From assembly GCA_003665825.1 (NCBI GenBank), contig QPFY01000014.1, forward strand, positions 806,001-870,000: a stretch of 64,000 bases of DNA. Direction: 5' to 3'. Of the stretch, positions 16,171 to 27,315 are shown piece after piece (within the stretch, counting starts at the first letter, position 1; each line of letters opens with the position of its first letter). A program made the translations under genes and the position numbers. A model generated the notes under the pieces. It searched no databases and was not told where the DNA came from. It was given only the letters and a program-made list of their open reading frames with translations. The stretch is from Microbotryum silenes-acaulis. Its lineage: Eukaryota > Basidiomycota > Microbotryomycetes > Microbotryales > Microbotryaceae.

Positions 16171-17341
16171 ACATGACTTGGTTTCATGGGCTTGTATTCT
16201 ATCCTGTGTATAAAGGGCGTCCAGTTTGATAGCTTGCTTCTCTTTCTCCTTTCTGCAACTTGAATCTCGACTCAGATCACACCCTTGCTCTTGCCTCTTT
16301 CCTGGCCTTCAGTGGAAGTCCTTGGAACACCTTCGACTCAGCCTTCGTCTCTCGAGTCCCCTCGTCCGGCTCGCCTCTTCCATCCTCGTCCTTCGTGATA
16401 GCCAAATTGTAATTGTGCAGAGCAGAGGCCAGAGGCGGCGCATACCTTGCAGCGACGTGAGTGAGAGGTGCGCCTAGTTAAACTTGGTACTTCGAGATCT
16501 TTTGGCCCAGGAAGACGAGAACACTTACTTTCAGTCAACGGTCGATAGCAGAGTCAACTTGAATGATTGGTGATCCTAGCCATTACTGCTCGCGCAGTCC
16601 CTTCCAACACGCCCCTTGGGGGGGGGGGGTGGGGGAGGGTGGGGCTTGCTCATACCTGAGACAAGCTCTCCTCTCCTTATGTGATTAGACTTGTCATAGC
16701 AAGCAACGTTTAATAGTGACTCTAAATCTCTTCTCGTTTTGAAAATCACACAAGTCCGGCAATCTTCCAAGAAGCTCGAACGCGTCAAGCGTCTATTACA
16801 GCATTTCTCGCGACCTTTGACTCCATCTGTCGTTCTTGACCGCTAGAACAACAGGATGAAAGAGTAGAACTCGATGAATTAGCTACTCAGAGAGGTTACT
16901 TATAGGGTTGTTCTGTTGGGGCATCACCTTACAGAATAAAACCCGTCGCTTTTCCTCCGGATTTATGAATGTCTCACCTCCAACTCCGACTCGGGCTTGT
17001 CTCTCCGAGATCGAAACTCGAAATGGTAAATCGAACCGATCAAAGCCTTCCACACGACACAACTCGACCGTGGAGACTTTTTTTTCCTAGACTCATCCGG
17101 CAGGCCCGGCCCGGGACCGCCGGTGTTTCGGTGTTTCACCCCCCACTCGGACTAGCTGAGCTCGGTATAGACTTAGGGGCCGCCCTCAGCACGCGAAAGC
17201 ACCCCTGCGGCCACGTGGTAGGCTAGAGGCCCAGAAGGCTTTCCTAGTCGACTCACGCGGAAATCCCTAGGTAGTTGGTTTGCTTTATCACTTACCTTGC
17301 TCATTCACTTTGAACACATCGATTTTACGAAAACACGGAGT
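16171..17341. other. Interval without a recognised gene
   Basis: It follows the repeat array. A TATA-like box near 16205 is followed by a pyrimidine-rich stretch (TTGCTTCTCTTTCTCC), which looks like a promoter, but no sensible protein follows. A G-run of about 11 is at 16617-16628. The rest has only short ORFs. The final 100-200 bases probably hold the promoter of the next gene. Confidence 0.35.
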
Positions 17342-17955
17342 ATGCGCACCTCTTTCTTCCTACAAGTCGCTTCGGCCTTGGTGCTCTTTTCGACGATCGG
17401 TCTTGCGATGGACGGCGACGATGGGTCGCCGTTGGCGGATTGGAATTATGATCGCTCGGTCGGGTGAGTCGGTTGTCGCTGCAGTGTGGGGGAGGAAGAT
17501 CAAACGGTTCATGACTGATCATTGTTTGGAGCCCATTACGGACGAAAGTGATAATAACTGTACCGAACAAACGTCCGCCCCCAGTTGCGTGTAAGTCCCG
17601 GAAATATACGCCGAGAGGCCCTGCATAGGGTCGTTGTGATTGGGAGCTTGGAGGGAGGACCGTTCGTTCATTGATGAAGCAAGATTTTACGTGATGATGA
17701 TGAAGAAATTGTATCACAAGCTGCGACAATACCGTCCCAGTGGGTGACAAACAAGGGTACGTTCAATCTCATCTCGATGCCTCCTCGCACGAGGGCCTGC
17801 GAAAGTGAGCTCGAGGACTTATTTCCCCAAGTCGGGACATGACTTGGGTTTTTTACAGCTGGGAGAAGTGCCTCGATGGATGTTGTCAGGGAGCTCAAGT
17901 TGGAGCGGCGTGTATGTTCTATTGTTTAAGAGATGGGGTGGGACCTGTCGCGTGA
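17342..17955 (+). CDS. Small secreted cysteine-rich protein, four exons
   Basis: Hand-spliced from exons 17342-17463, 17549-17590, 17706-17756 and 17859-17955. All phases fit and yield 103 residues. The start MRTSFFLQVASALVLFST is a clear signal peptide, with cleavage expected after about residue 22. The mature part has nine cysteines: NNC, PSC, NCITSC, EKCLDGCC, AAC and FYC. No known fold was recognised. Size, secretion signal and cysteine density are those of fungal small secreted or effector-like proteins, but no role can be assigned. Donors gtgagt, gtaagt and gtacgt are good. The last acceptor follows a TTTTTTACAG tract. One doubt: the stop overlaps a perfect donor (GC|GTGAGT at 17952), so a further 3' exon is possible. 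Confidence 0.6.
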
Positions 17956-18321
17956 GTCTGTCTGGAATTGGGACTTGACGTTCTCCGACTACTAGGAGGA
18001 CATGGGGACTGATTTATTGGTGTCTTATTAAGCGGTTCGCATGGGTTCGTTGCTCTGGAGGAACGTGATACCGCTTGCCCTATCTCTTGCTGCTTGCCGA
18101 ATTAGAAGAAAAGTGTTTTTAGTTGAGATGTGATGGCATGAAGTGGCTTCGAGAAGGTTGGGGGGCGTGAGAGGCGGGGGAGGGGGGTGCACGTGGCGAT
18201 GAGAACTCGGGAAAAGCTGGTGGCGTTGGTATTTGGGTGAAATGAGAGTCAATTTTGCCTATACAGCAACATATCGACCGCATCTAGGAACAATAGTTGT
18301 AGCCGGTTGAGAGCAAGACAT
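17956..18321. other. Short intergenic interval
   Basis: No gene is seen. The interval lies between the secreted protein and the GPI8-like duplicate. It could hold an additional 3' exon of the secreted protein if the donor at 17952 is used. Confidence 0.3.
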
Positions 18322-18500
18322 TTACAAGACCTTCGTTTTCACACCCTCACGTTAGCAACGAGGGCTCGTCCAGGGATGGAAGCGACGACGTGCAGATCGA
18401 CCAACACAAGGGCGACAACGAGGACAGAAGAGCTTTTGATTGTTTCACCCTTGCCATACGTGAGAGAAAATGGGACGGGATGAAAGTCTTGGGGTCCGAA
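18322..18500 (-). pseudogene. Duplicated last exon of GPI8 (relic)
   Basis: Read on the minus strand, this stretch encodes GKGETIKSSSVLVVALVLVD followed by LHVVASIPGRAL and VRVKTKVL. This aligns with the true GPI8 tail [32 protein letters not shown] and GVKTKVS, which ends at 18661. One small frame change separates the last two pieces. It lies about 160 bp downstream of the genuine stop, in the same orientation. It is therefore a diverged partial tandem duplication of the C-terminal membrane anchor. It could be dead, or an alternative 3' exon. Confidence 0.6.
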
Positions 18501-18660
18501 TGGTGTACTGGGTGCGAAGATCGGAAATCGAGGGGCGAAGTCTGGGGAGTTACGAAGCGCGGAATCGTGTGTGGGCAGTCTTGCGGAATGGAGGTTGGGG
18601 TTCTTTTATAACAACAACAAAGGAGTGTGTTCGGTCCTGCCAAAATTCACAGCAAGCCAT

Positions 18661-20293
18661 CTATGAGACCTTCGTCTTCACCCCCTCAGTGTCCCCACTC
18701 GCCTGACCCAATATCGAAGCCAAGACCTGCAAACCGACCAAAACGAGTACGACGGTGAGGACCGAATAAGGTCGGATCATTTCCCCTTTGTAAGCTTTTT
18801 CGGAACCAGTTGAAGGTATGGAAGTTGAAAGTCGTCGTCTTGGAGGGATCGAAGGGAGTGGGACGACTTCTTTTTCTGATTTCGAGTCATCAATAATGTC
18901 ATCGAGCTCGATTGAAGACTCGAATTCTTCCTCGGTGGAAATTTCGACTTGGGCTACTGCACCGAAAAAGTCAGTCAGGAGGACTTGATCGACGGGTCGA
19001 GGGTAGAGGTCCGTACGAATGCCGGCGTTGGATTCGAATTTCTCAAAGGAGAACGTGTCGAACTGTGGGCAGGGGTAGGGTGGAGTCAGTTCAGAGGTGC
19101 GGGGAGATGCGTCTGTGGGGGCGACTGACCAAATCTTGCAGAGTTGCATTCGAAGTCTTGTTGATACCTTCAAGGTAGTTGAGCACGTGGTGCGTGTAAC
19201 GGTCGGTGACAGCGACGCCAATGTCGTTATCAGCGTGGTGCTGTCGGAGGAGCAGCGTTAGTGTGCGAGTCTGGCTAGACCTCAAGACCACTGAGACTGA
19301 CGGAATAAGAGTTTTCCCCCTTTGCGCTCGAACCGGTGGCGATGATGTTGGGCGAGTAAAATTTGGTGTATAACGTATTGGCTTGACAGGTGTCGACCAT
19401 GAAGAGGATCTCGTGATACCTGTGGGACGCGGTAGACGGATTCATCGATGAGAATCCACCTCGGTCCCTCCTCGAGCTTGAACCAGCACCCGACCCACCT
19501 CTTCTTCTCCCACATCGCTCCCAACGCATCGGCCAGATCGAAGGCCGAAACCTCTTCCGAGTCTTGAAACTTGAGGAACTCGTCCCCACCATGTCCGGTC
19601 ATGTAGATAAAGATATTACTTCTCTCGTCCGTCAACAAGCGCTTGTTGACGGGTGTGCTCTCGGGAAAACGACCGGACAAGAGCCTGAGAAAGGTCTCGA
19701 CGCTGACTTCTTCGCCTTTGTAGTCGACTTCGATCGAGGTACCGTAGAGGTCGTAGCGACGGTCGGCGTTCGAGTAGACGGTACCGGCGAACGGGTTGCG
19801 AGGGTTGCACGCTACGTCGTCGGCTAGCATGAGGATGATTTGAGAATCGGGGATCCCGAGCCGTTTGACGGTACGATACCTGGGAGTGAGGCAGGTCGTC
19901 AGCTGGAGAAAAGGTAAGGGAGTTGAATGGTGATGCGAAATACATGGCAAGTGTATTGGCCATATGCTGGGTGGGTCGTACGGAACGGGGTCGACCGAGG
20001 ATACGTCGCACGAACCTAGGTGTCAGCTCGTCACCAGGGGCATTGGCTAAATTCAGCACTGCATACTTACCCTATAGTTGAACCAGAACCTTGACTGGTG
20101 AGCGCGTTGGGCGAACACGCATCAGCTCAAGCGGGCGTTGTCAGTTGTCAAATAGGAGCCGATCGGACGCGGCATCCGGACTGACCGAACAGACGAGCAC
20201 GGCCCAATTGTTGGTGCTGGGGGCCGCATCGAGGAGGACTAGGTGGGATAGGAGGAGGGCGAGAAGGAGGAGAAGCTGCCGTGGTTGGAGCAT
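18661..20293 (-). CDS. GPI8: GPI-anchor transamidase catalytic subunit (Gpi8/PIG-K)
   Basis: Gpi8 is the C13-family cysteine protease of the ER GPI-transamidase. It cleaves the C-terminal signal of client proteins and attaches the GPI anchor. The ATG at 20293 starts a signal peptide ([20 protein letters not shown]) followed by [10 protein letters not shown]. Further exons give [37 protein letters not shown], the catalytic His in [15 protein letters not shown], and the catalytic Cys in [19 protein letters not shown]. The C-terminal exon is acidic, then has one transmembrane helix ([19 protein letters not shown]), as in the family, and stops at 18661. All key residues are present. The gene diverges from the HCNGP-like gene; the 310-bp space between the starts contains a tandem duplication. 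Confidence 0.93.
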
Positions 20294-20318
20294 GGTCGCG
20301 GGGAGCACGTCCAGAGAG

Positions 20319-20495
20319 GAGAGGAGAGCACACGGGGCACAACCTGGCGTGCGTTAATTGGTGAATTAGGCGATTACAAAACGGGGCTTATGCATCGATC
20401 TATTTGGAGGAGAGGAGAGCACACGGGGCACAACCTGGCGTGCGTCAATTGGTGAATTAGGCGATTACCAAGCGGAGCTTATGCATCGATCTATT
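20319..20495. repeat. Tandem duplication (period 91 bp) upstream of GPI8
   Basis: Two copies, about 20319-20404 and 20410-20495, start GAGAGGAGAGCACACGGGGC and end ATGCATCGATCTATT. They differ at only a few bases. The block starts 26 bp upstream of the GPI8 start codon, so it lies in the 5' UTR or core promoter shared with the divergent gene. Confidence 0.85.
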
Positions 20496-20603
20496 AATAT
20501 TTGGTGTGCGGCGCGAGTTTTGCCGCGCGAGTTGTGATGCCACCCGCTCGGACTTTACCCGACTCACACAAACGACCGCTCTCGCTCAACGTCGACCAGC
20601 GTC

Positions 20604-21715
20604 ATGCAGGGTAACTACCACACAAAACAGCGAATAGAGCCAGATCAGGAAACCGATCTCACTGTAATACTCGCAGGTCTCTCTGGGTACGGATCCGGGT
20701 CCGCTTCGGGATCTGGATCCGAGGATGAGCGGAACGTCGTACCGAGGCCGGCGAGACCGCCGATTGAGCCGAGCATGGCTAGTACGGGTGCGGTATTTCG
20801 TGAGTGAACGAAAGCAAAGAGACGAGCTGGTCCTGCTACTGACCAAGTCGCACATCCCATAGCCTCCTCCTCGACCCTCTCCCGCGTCAAAGCGACGACG
20901 ACCACGACCGGCGGTCTGAACAGCTCCACCTCTTCGTCCAGAGCATCATCCCCTCTCCCCGGAGTAAAGGTCACGAACCATCATTTACCTTCTTCGAACC
21001 TCAACTCGCCGGGAGGGAGGTACCAGAATGGCAAGGGGAAACAGAGGTCCTCGTCGCCTCCTCCTTACGAACGCGCGACGACGGCTGAACCTAACACACT
21101 TTCGCGGACGAGCGATCAAGTCACTCCCCCCAGCTCGCCCCACAGTACGACTCGACAAGCCGGTTCAACCATCGCTACCACATCCAACATCACCCTCGAC
21201 TCTCTCTCCCAATTCAACATACCCCCCTTACCCACCATCGGCGTGAACCCAAGTGTTCAATCCAAAATCGACAAATTCGTCACCCTCGCCCACGAGAGAA
21301 ACCTCTGGTTCAACGATACGTTGGAAGCGAGCAAGGCGTTTAGGAATCCGAGGATACTGAGTCAGTTGGTCGGCTTGGTCGGCGTCGAAGAGACGAGTAG
21401 TATGTGGGGGAAAGTATTTTGGGATGGCCAAGTCGTGGCGAGGGAAGGGGATGCGAGGAGGATTGGTACGTCAAACTTTGGTCGCACGAGTGGGGCTACC
21501 CGATCAAGAAGAAGGAGCTTAAATTATTTCGTTTCTCGCAGCCACAATGCAAAAGGACCAATCCGAGGCACGTCAACAAGCCCAAGCCGCAGGATCGAGA
21601 TCCAACATCTCCTTCACCTCCGCATCATCGGCCTCGCAAGCCTCACATCGTGATCAAAGCGAGAGTGGGAGGCATCACGACGCCGGCTCGGGGAAACACA
21701 ATCGGGATCGGGATC

Positions 21716-21761
<46 letters not shown>

Positions 21762-21855
21762 ACGGGATAGGGATAGAGAGAGGAGTCGTGGGGGAGGAGC
21801 GGATAAAGAGAGGGAGAGGAAACGGTCGAGGTGGGGGCAGACGGAAAAGGGGTGA
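20604..21855 (+). CDS. HCNGP / SAP30BP-like nuclear protein
   Basis: This family (HCNGP domain; human SAP30BP) comprises nuclear proteins tied to transcriptional repression and to splicing of short introns. An intron splits codon 3: ATG CAG G at 20604 joins an exon beginning near 20676, giving MQGLSGYGSGSASGSGSEDE, the usual N-terminal YGSxSE motif. The domain follows as NIPPLPTIGVNPSVQSKIDK, NDTLEASKAFRNPRILSQLV and VEETSSMWGKVFWDG. The C-terminus is a low-complexity Arg-Asp/Arg-Glu repeat from a hexanucleotide array (about 21709-21780) ending KRSRWGQTEKG, like the KRKSKWD tail of relatives. Introns sit near 20611-20675, 20800-20860 and 21465-21542. The RD/RE repeat suggests contact with splicing factors. 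Confidence 0.82.
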
Positions 21856-23100
21856 ATGTTGGTTCGTGTTATCGAATGTATTGCATCGGTACTCGATGGC
21901 ACCGGACAGTTGGGAAGGCTTCGTTGCCTCACTCTCGACCACCAGGTTGTCCACACGTCGGAGAGCGGCCCGCCTTTGGTCATCAACGCTTAGTTCGAGA
22001 TGATTCGGGCCTGAATATCGTTTACATAACCCCGGCGCGCCGGCACGTTGTCAGAGAAGATATCGGGAAAGGAGATCACGATTAGTGAACACTTTGTCAT
22101 GTGGCGTCGAGAAAGATCGTCCAGAGCGGACGGATTGTCGATCCGACATGAAGACGTGCAAGGTGCGTTCGGTGCTTCCGAGAGTCCCGACTCTTCGGCC
22201 GCAGTCGGGGGCGGATCAGCACGCGTCGGCCTCGGATACGGGTACTCGAGAGCTGTTTTGAGCGAGATGTCCGAGTCGATATTTTCGCCTCCGAGTGGAC
22301 AGACTTGGGGGGATTTTCAGGCGTTGAAAGTGTCACTCGCGAGTGAAGTTTTGGTCGAGAGCTTCCTCGAGACGAAGATCCGCTTTACCGCCGCTGCGCT
22401 GATTTGGTTGCTCGGCTCGTTGAAAGAGAGGGAGCTCTGAGCTTAAGAATCGGGCATTTTCCTGAGGCTGAGGATGTGTTTGCCTTTGAAGGAATGACGC
22501 TGTCCGAAAACTGAGGGATTTTCAACTTACTGATGACGACACAGAAACAACTTGTGTGCTCCAGACAAAAGTAGTCAAATTCATCGGCCGTCTGCCCACG
22601 TCAGGCTACCACCTGCAGTAGTGTCAGGGGCTCGGACCCCTCTTTTAGATCGTCGCCATTAATGATTCATTCGCTCGCGCTGAGGGAATTCCGATCGCGT
22701 TTCTGATCTCGCGCGCAGATGATGGCCGTGGTCGCTCGCTTGACGCGAAGGAGTGGCGGCGCTGGCGGTGGCGAGGTCTCGCTCCTTCATCGACTAGCTT
22801 GGACGCGCTTGCACCTCTGTTCTTTCGGAATCACGCTCAAGTCGAGGGACACCGACTCGGGAAACTCGGACCCTTTGCGTTGACGAGCAACCCACGCGCT
22901 CGTTCCTGCTCTTTGGTCGACCGAATCACGCTCGACTCGGACTCGACTGACTCGACTCCGGGTGGCGATCGTCGTGAGCGCGAGTTCGAACGCGTCACGA
23001 GCCGCCGTCGACGAACTAGCCCGACTCGAATAGCGTTACGGCGCACACGACCAGGCGCATATCCCTCACACACCCTACTCGACGAAGGTCTATTTCAACA
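21856..23100. other. Interval with one doubtful ORF
   Basis: A plus-strand ORF at 22048-22440 (130 residues, ending AALIWLLGSLKEREL) reads tolerably protein-like but matches nothing I recognise, and it overlaps antisense ORFs. The rest is taken as the 3' region of the HCNGP-like gene and the 5' region of the MFS transporter. It is rich in GACTCG/CGAGTC words. Confidence 0.3.
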
Positions 23101-26100
23101 ATGACCTCTCCCGTTCGAACGTCCACTTTGCTCACCGACTCTGATCCTCTGTTGACGCCCTCGGCTTCCCATTCCGGTTCGCCCTCCCGCTCACGTCGTC
23201 CTCCTGGCACGACCACCAACCTTAACGCCGACCCCTACGAACCTCTCTCCTCGAGCGCGCCCTTGCGATCCCTCTCCGCTACGACCCAACCCCTGTCGTT
23301 CAAGAAACGATCCGCGCCTCCCCCACTTGGTGCGGCTGCACGCGTCACCGAAGGCTTGATGAACCTGCTCAGCTCGAGTCCCCAAGAACCGACCGCTCCG
23401 AATCCTATCGACCAGCTCCACGAGGCACACCACAATTCCAATGCGTTCCATGGTGGGGGAGGCCTTCCGGATGCACCGGTCATTCCTTCGAGGATGGGCA
23501 AATTAGCCGTTAGACCGAATCATATCGACGTTCCACCACCGGGTCCGTATCGCTCCTTTTCGGCCACTTCGAACGCGCTCGATTCGGCCGAGGACGACGA
23601 GGACGGACTCACGAAGAGCACAGCACTGCTCGTCAACGAGGACGATCAAGACGAGGACGAGTCGGACGATCCGGCGAGGAGAGGCTCGCCGAATTGGCGC
23701 AAGATGTCCGTCTCTGGCTCGGCGTACGGTACGAGGAATCGACTCTCGACGACGAACAACCAATCGAAAGCGGGCAGGAACTCGTTCGGAGCCGCATCCG
23801 GTCAGCAGGGTCGACCAGGTTTCACGAGTCGGAATGATCAGCAGAGATTGAGGGACCCGTTTCTCAGTCCGAGTGAGGATGGCCGATCGAATCGGCGCGC
23901 GTTCGAAGCGCATGGGACGGGGATGGGATCACCAGGTGCCGAGGCCGAGGAGGAGCCGATCGAGAAGGAACCGACGCCGTTGCCCAAGATTGCGTTGATC
24001 GTACTGTGTGTTGTATTAAGAATCAAGATCATCAGTGAGCCTCCCGCAACACTGACCTGATCTTCCGCCCCCTTTTGTTCGCTACAGCTGCATCTGCATG
24101 TTTGGTGAATTCCTAAGCGCGTCCCTGTCGAGTCGTGAGTTCGCATGTGATCTCGGTCACGTTCACATGCCGCCGAGTCTTTGACCATGCTGATCCATGA
24201 AATGGTACATACAGCATTTTTGTACTTTATGATCGAAGGCTTTGGCGTCGGCCAAGGTCCCGAAGGGGGTGGCGAGGCCGTCGTCGGGTTTTGGACGGGT
24301 GTCGTATCGTAAGTCTTTGCGCATAGGCAAGGTCGCCCACCGTGCACTTACTCATTAATATATAATCACAGATCCGTCTTCTTCCTCTCCCAATTCCTAA
24401 CCTCGTTGTTGTGGGTCTCGGTCGCTGAAAAGCACGGACGTCGTGCCGTCCTCTTCACTTCCTTGCTCGGCAATGGTGTCACCCTCATGCTGTTTGGAAC
24501 GTCCAAGAATCTCGGTACAGCGATCTCGGTCCGTCTTGGAATGGGCCTCTTTAACGGTACGTCGATCTTCCTGAAAGTGCCCACCTTGCCAGAGTCGATC
24601 CTGACTGGACTCTCTCACCCCTCTCAGGTGCCGTCGGAGTTGCTCGATCCGCGGTCCAAGCCATCACCGATTCGTCGAACGAATCCAAAGCTTTCACCTA
24701 CATGGGTCTTTCGTGGGGTCTCGGCGGTATCGTTGGCTCGATCATCGGTGGTTTGGCCGAGAACCCTGTGCGCAACCACCCGCGCTTTTTTGGCGACTCG
24801 GTCCTCTTCAAAGAGTACCCTTATTTGCTCCCTTGCCTCATCGCTGGATCGGTCACGACCTCGGGTGCGATCCTGTCGCTCTGCCTCGATCGGGATGGAG
24901 GGCCCCGATCGGCTTCGATCATGTTGCCCTCGGAAAAGGACGTCGAACGCGCGGCGAGGTCTTTCACTTCGATCGCGAAAGGCTTTATCCGTCGCGTTAT
25001 CTCCACAGTCCGCGGTGGAGGTCAACCCATTCGACTTGACGAAACGACAGCGGGGCCTGATTCGGCCGTCTCGTTACGAGCGTCGCCGAACCGTGCTCAA
25101 CGCGAACCTTTGCTCTCGCCGATCGGGCTCGGATCTAACTATCAGAGCAACGGGATGTTATCCCCTTCGATCGCCGCAACGGACGAACGACAGACATCTG
25201 CGACGCGACGCGCCTCGAATCGATTTAGTGGCTCGGCGTATGGGTATGGCCGACTGGGACCGGGGAGCGAGACAGGTGCGAGTGGGATGAGGATGCCGAG
25301 TGCGCGAAGACCGGCGGGGAGGTCCGCGTCCAGAACCATGTCCGTTGCGACGACGAATGCGTACGCGCCGGATTACGACTTTGATCGCGGGGATTTCTCG
25401 TTTGCTCAAAGGTGGGAATTCTTGCTCGAGTTAGCTTGCACTTGCTCGTACCGAGCTAATGTGGCCTCGGATGCTCTCACAGGCTCCTGATGGCGAACGA
25501 ACAAGCCGTCTTTTCCATTTCGGATCTTTGGGTCGCCAATGCGACGCGGGAAGCCGACGATCAATACTCGCAGGTCGAGTATGCAGAGTCCGTATTTGAG
25601 GACGAGGAGTCGCGCATCGGTGGAACGGGGACGAATGCCGGTCGAACGAATACGAGTAGGGTTGCCGGCGACGACGAATCGCGTCTCGATGTCGATGATT
25701 CGCGCTTCTCTCTCTTGGCCGAACCGGACTTTTTCGGGTACGGGACCGCACCTCCGTCGATGGAGGATCTGCGAGGTCATGCGCGACTGCAAGAGTCGCA
25801 GCAAGGTGGCAGCGGGACGATCTCCCCCGGTGCCGAATCGCTCGCTTTGCCTGGCCCAGCGCGGCCCCGTGATCGATCGGTTTCTCGAGCGACGATGCCC
25901 GATCGTTACGCATCACCGAATCGGATCTCATCCTACGGTGGTGGTCTGACGCAACGGTACCGACGAGGAAGTATGGCCTCTTCTGCTGCTCCGGGTCGAG
26001 GCGCGCCTTCCATTTTTGCCAACACCGGTCTGGACGACGAAACACTCGTGCAATCGACGCAATATGCGCCACCTCCTGGATCGCTTGGAGTGAAGACCGA

Positions 26101-27002
26101 TGAGTACGGTGCAGGCGGCGGATTCGATCCCATGGCCGCTATCCCCGAAGGTCGACCTGCGAGCGTGATCGAGTACAACGAGGAGGGGGATGCGGACTCG
26201 GTCGAGGTCAAGGCCGATACGACGGGTCTGTTGAGGCAGTTGCCGTTGTCGATGATTGCGCAGTACTCGTTGTTGGCGCTGCACGGGTGCACGTGCGATC
26301 AGATCTTTTTGTGAGTCTCGGAGGGACTCGGTCGATCCGAGGGAGGTGCTGATGCCAGCTTCTTGTACGCGCAGGTCGTTTCTCGTCACCCCTGTTCCGT
26401 CGGGTGGTCTCGGCCTTCAAGCGAGCAACTACGCCATGCTCGTCGCGTGCATGTTCTTCTTCACCATGGTCTGGCAATTCCGTCTCTACCCCTTCGTCGG
26501 ACCTCCGCATGGCTCCTTGTCCCACCTCGCCATGTTTCGCCTCGGTCTGATCCTCTACATCCCCGTTTACGTCCTCTTCCCCGAGTTGAGGGGTCTGTTG
26601 AGGGAGAGCTCGAATTCGTTCGTCATGTTCGGGATGGTGCTGTTGAGTTCGTTGAGGTACCTCGCGAACACGTGCTCGTACACCGCTGTAATGGTACGTC
26701 CTGGGCGGGCGCATTCGATGCCGTCGAGATGACTCGGAACTAAACCTCATCCTTGCCCGTCAAAATAGGTTCTCGTCAACGCCATGTCCCCACCGCATCT
26801 CACACCTCTAGCGAACGGACTAGCCCAATCATGCGTCTCCTTTGCGCGCTTCATCGGTCCTTTAATGGGAGGAGCGATTTGGGCAGCCTCGATCGCGGAT
26901 GGACCGAATGCGCACGCTTGGCCTTTCAATTACGCGTTCCCTTTCATTTGTATCGCGACGATTTGCTTCATGGGCTTTTTGCATTCGTTTAGGATTCATT
27001 GA
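23101..27002 (+). CDS. MFS transporter with large cytoplasmic insertions
   Basis: A major-facilitator protein of about 1,000 residues, interrupted by several introns. The ATG at 23101 opens a Ser/Pro-rich cytoplasmic tail of about 290 residues. The first helix (PKIALIVLC...) and second (CMFGEFLSASLSS, FLYFMIEGFGVGQGPEGG) lead to the MFS signature region LWVSVAEKHGRRAVLFTSLL and LGTAISVRLGMGLFNGA. A central loop of about 400 residues (24,900-26,200) separates the two six-helix halves. The second half includes YSLLALHGCTCDQIFL, FFFTMVWQFRLYPFVG, SPPHLTPLANGLAQSCVSF and RFIGPLMGGAIWAASIADG. Relatives are fungal DHA1-type and ZIFL-like carriers. The substrate cannot be predicted. The long phospho-rich tail and loop suggest regulation by phosphorylation or trafficking. 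Stop is at 27002. Confidence 0.82.
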
Positions 27003-27315
27003 GGTAAAGAGTTCGAGCTCAAATCGAGGTGCTTTCGCTTTTCGGCTTTTTTTTCTTTTTCGGGCTGATTTTCTGCCCTTTGATTTTTGTTTTTTTAACA
27101 ACCCTAATGTGTATAACGTGTTCATATCGTAACTTTCATACTCCGATACGTAGCATCCTTTTCTCTTCTCCCGACTCTTTCATGCTCAATGTAGCTCCCC
27201 CCGCAAGTTCTAAATTATTCTAAAAAAGAAGGATTGCTAGTCGGAAAAAAAAAACCCTTCTCCCAGACCCGACCCATCCGTGCAGCCCCCCCGCCCCCCC
27301 CCCTTCCCCGGTATC
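27003..27315. other. Convergent 3' region of MFS and GUK1 genes
   Basis: About 310 bp between converging stop codons. It contains T-runs (near 27048-27098) and an A-run with a C-run (27246-27302). No gene is seen; it serves as the 3' UTRs of both neighbours. Confidence 0.5.

Noticed and set aside
16205..16480. A promoter for an 83-codon ORF at 16226
   Set aside because: The ORF has no protein-like features; the TATA-like box is kept as an observation but no gene is called.
25431..26072. Long minus-strand ORFs inside the MFS gene
   Set aside because: They are antisense shadows of the long hydrophilic loop of the transporter.
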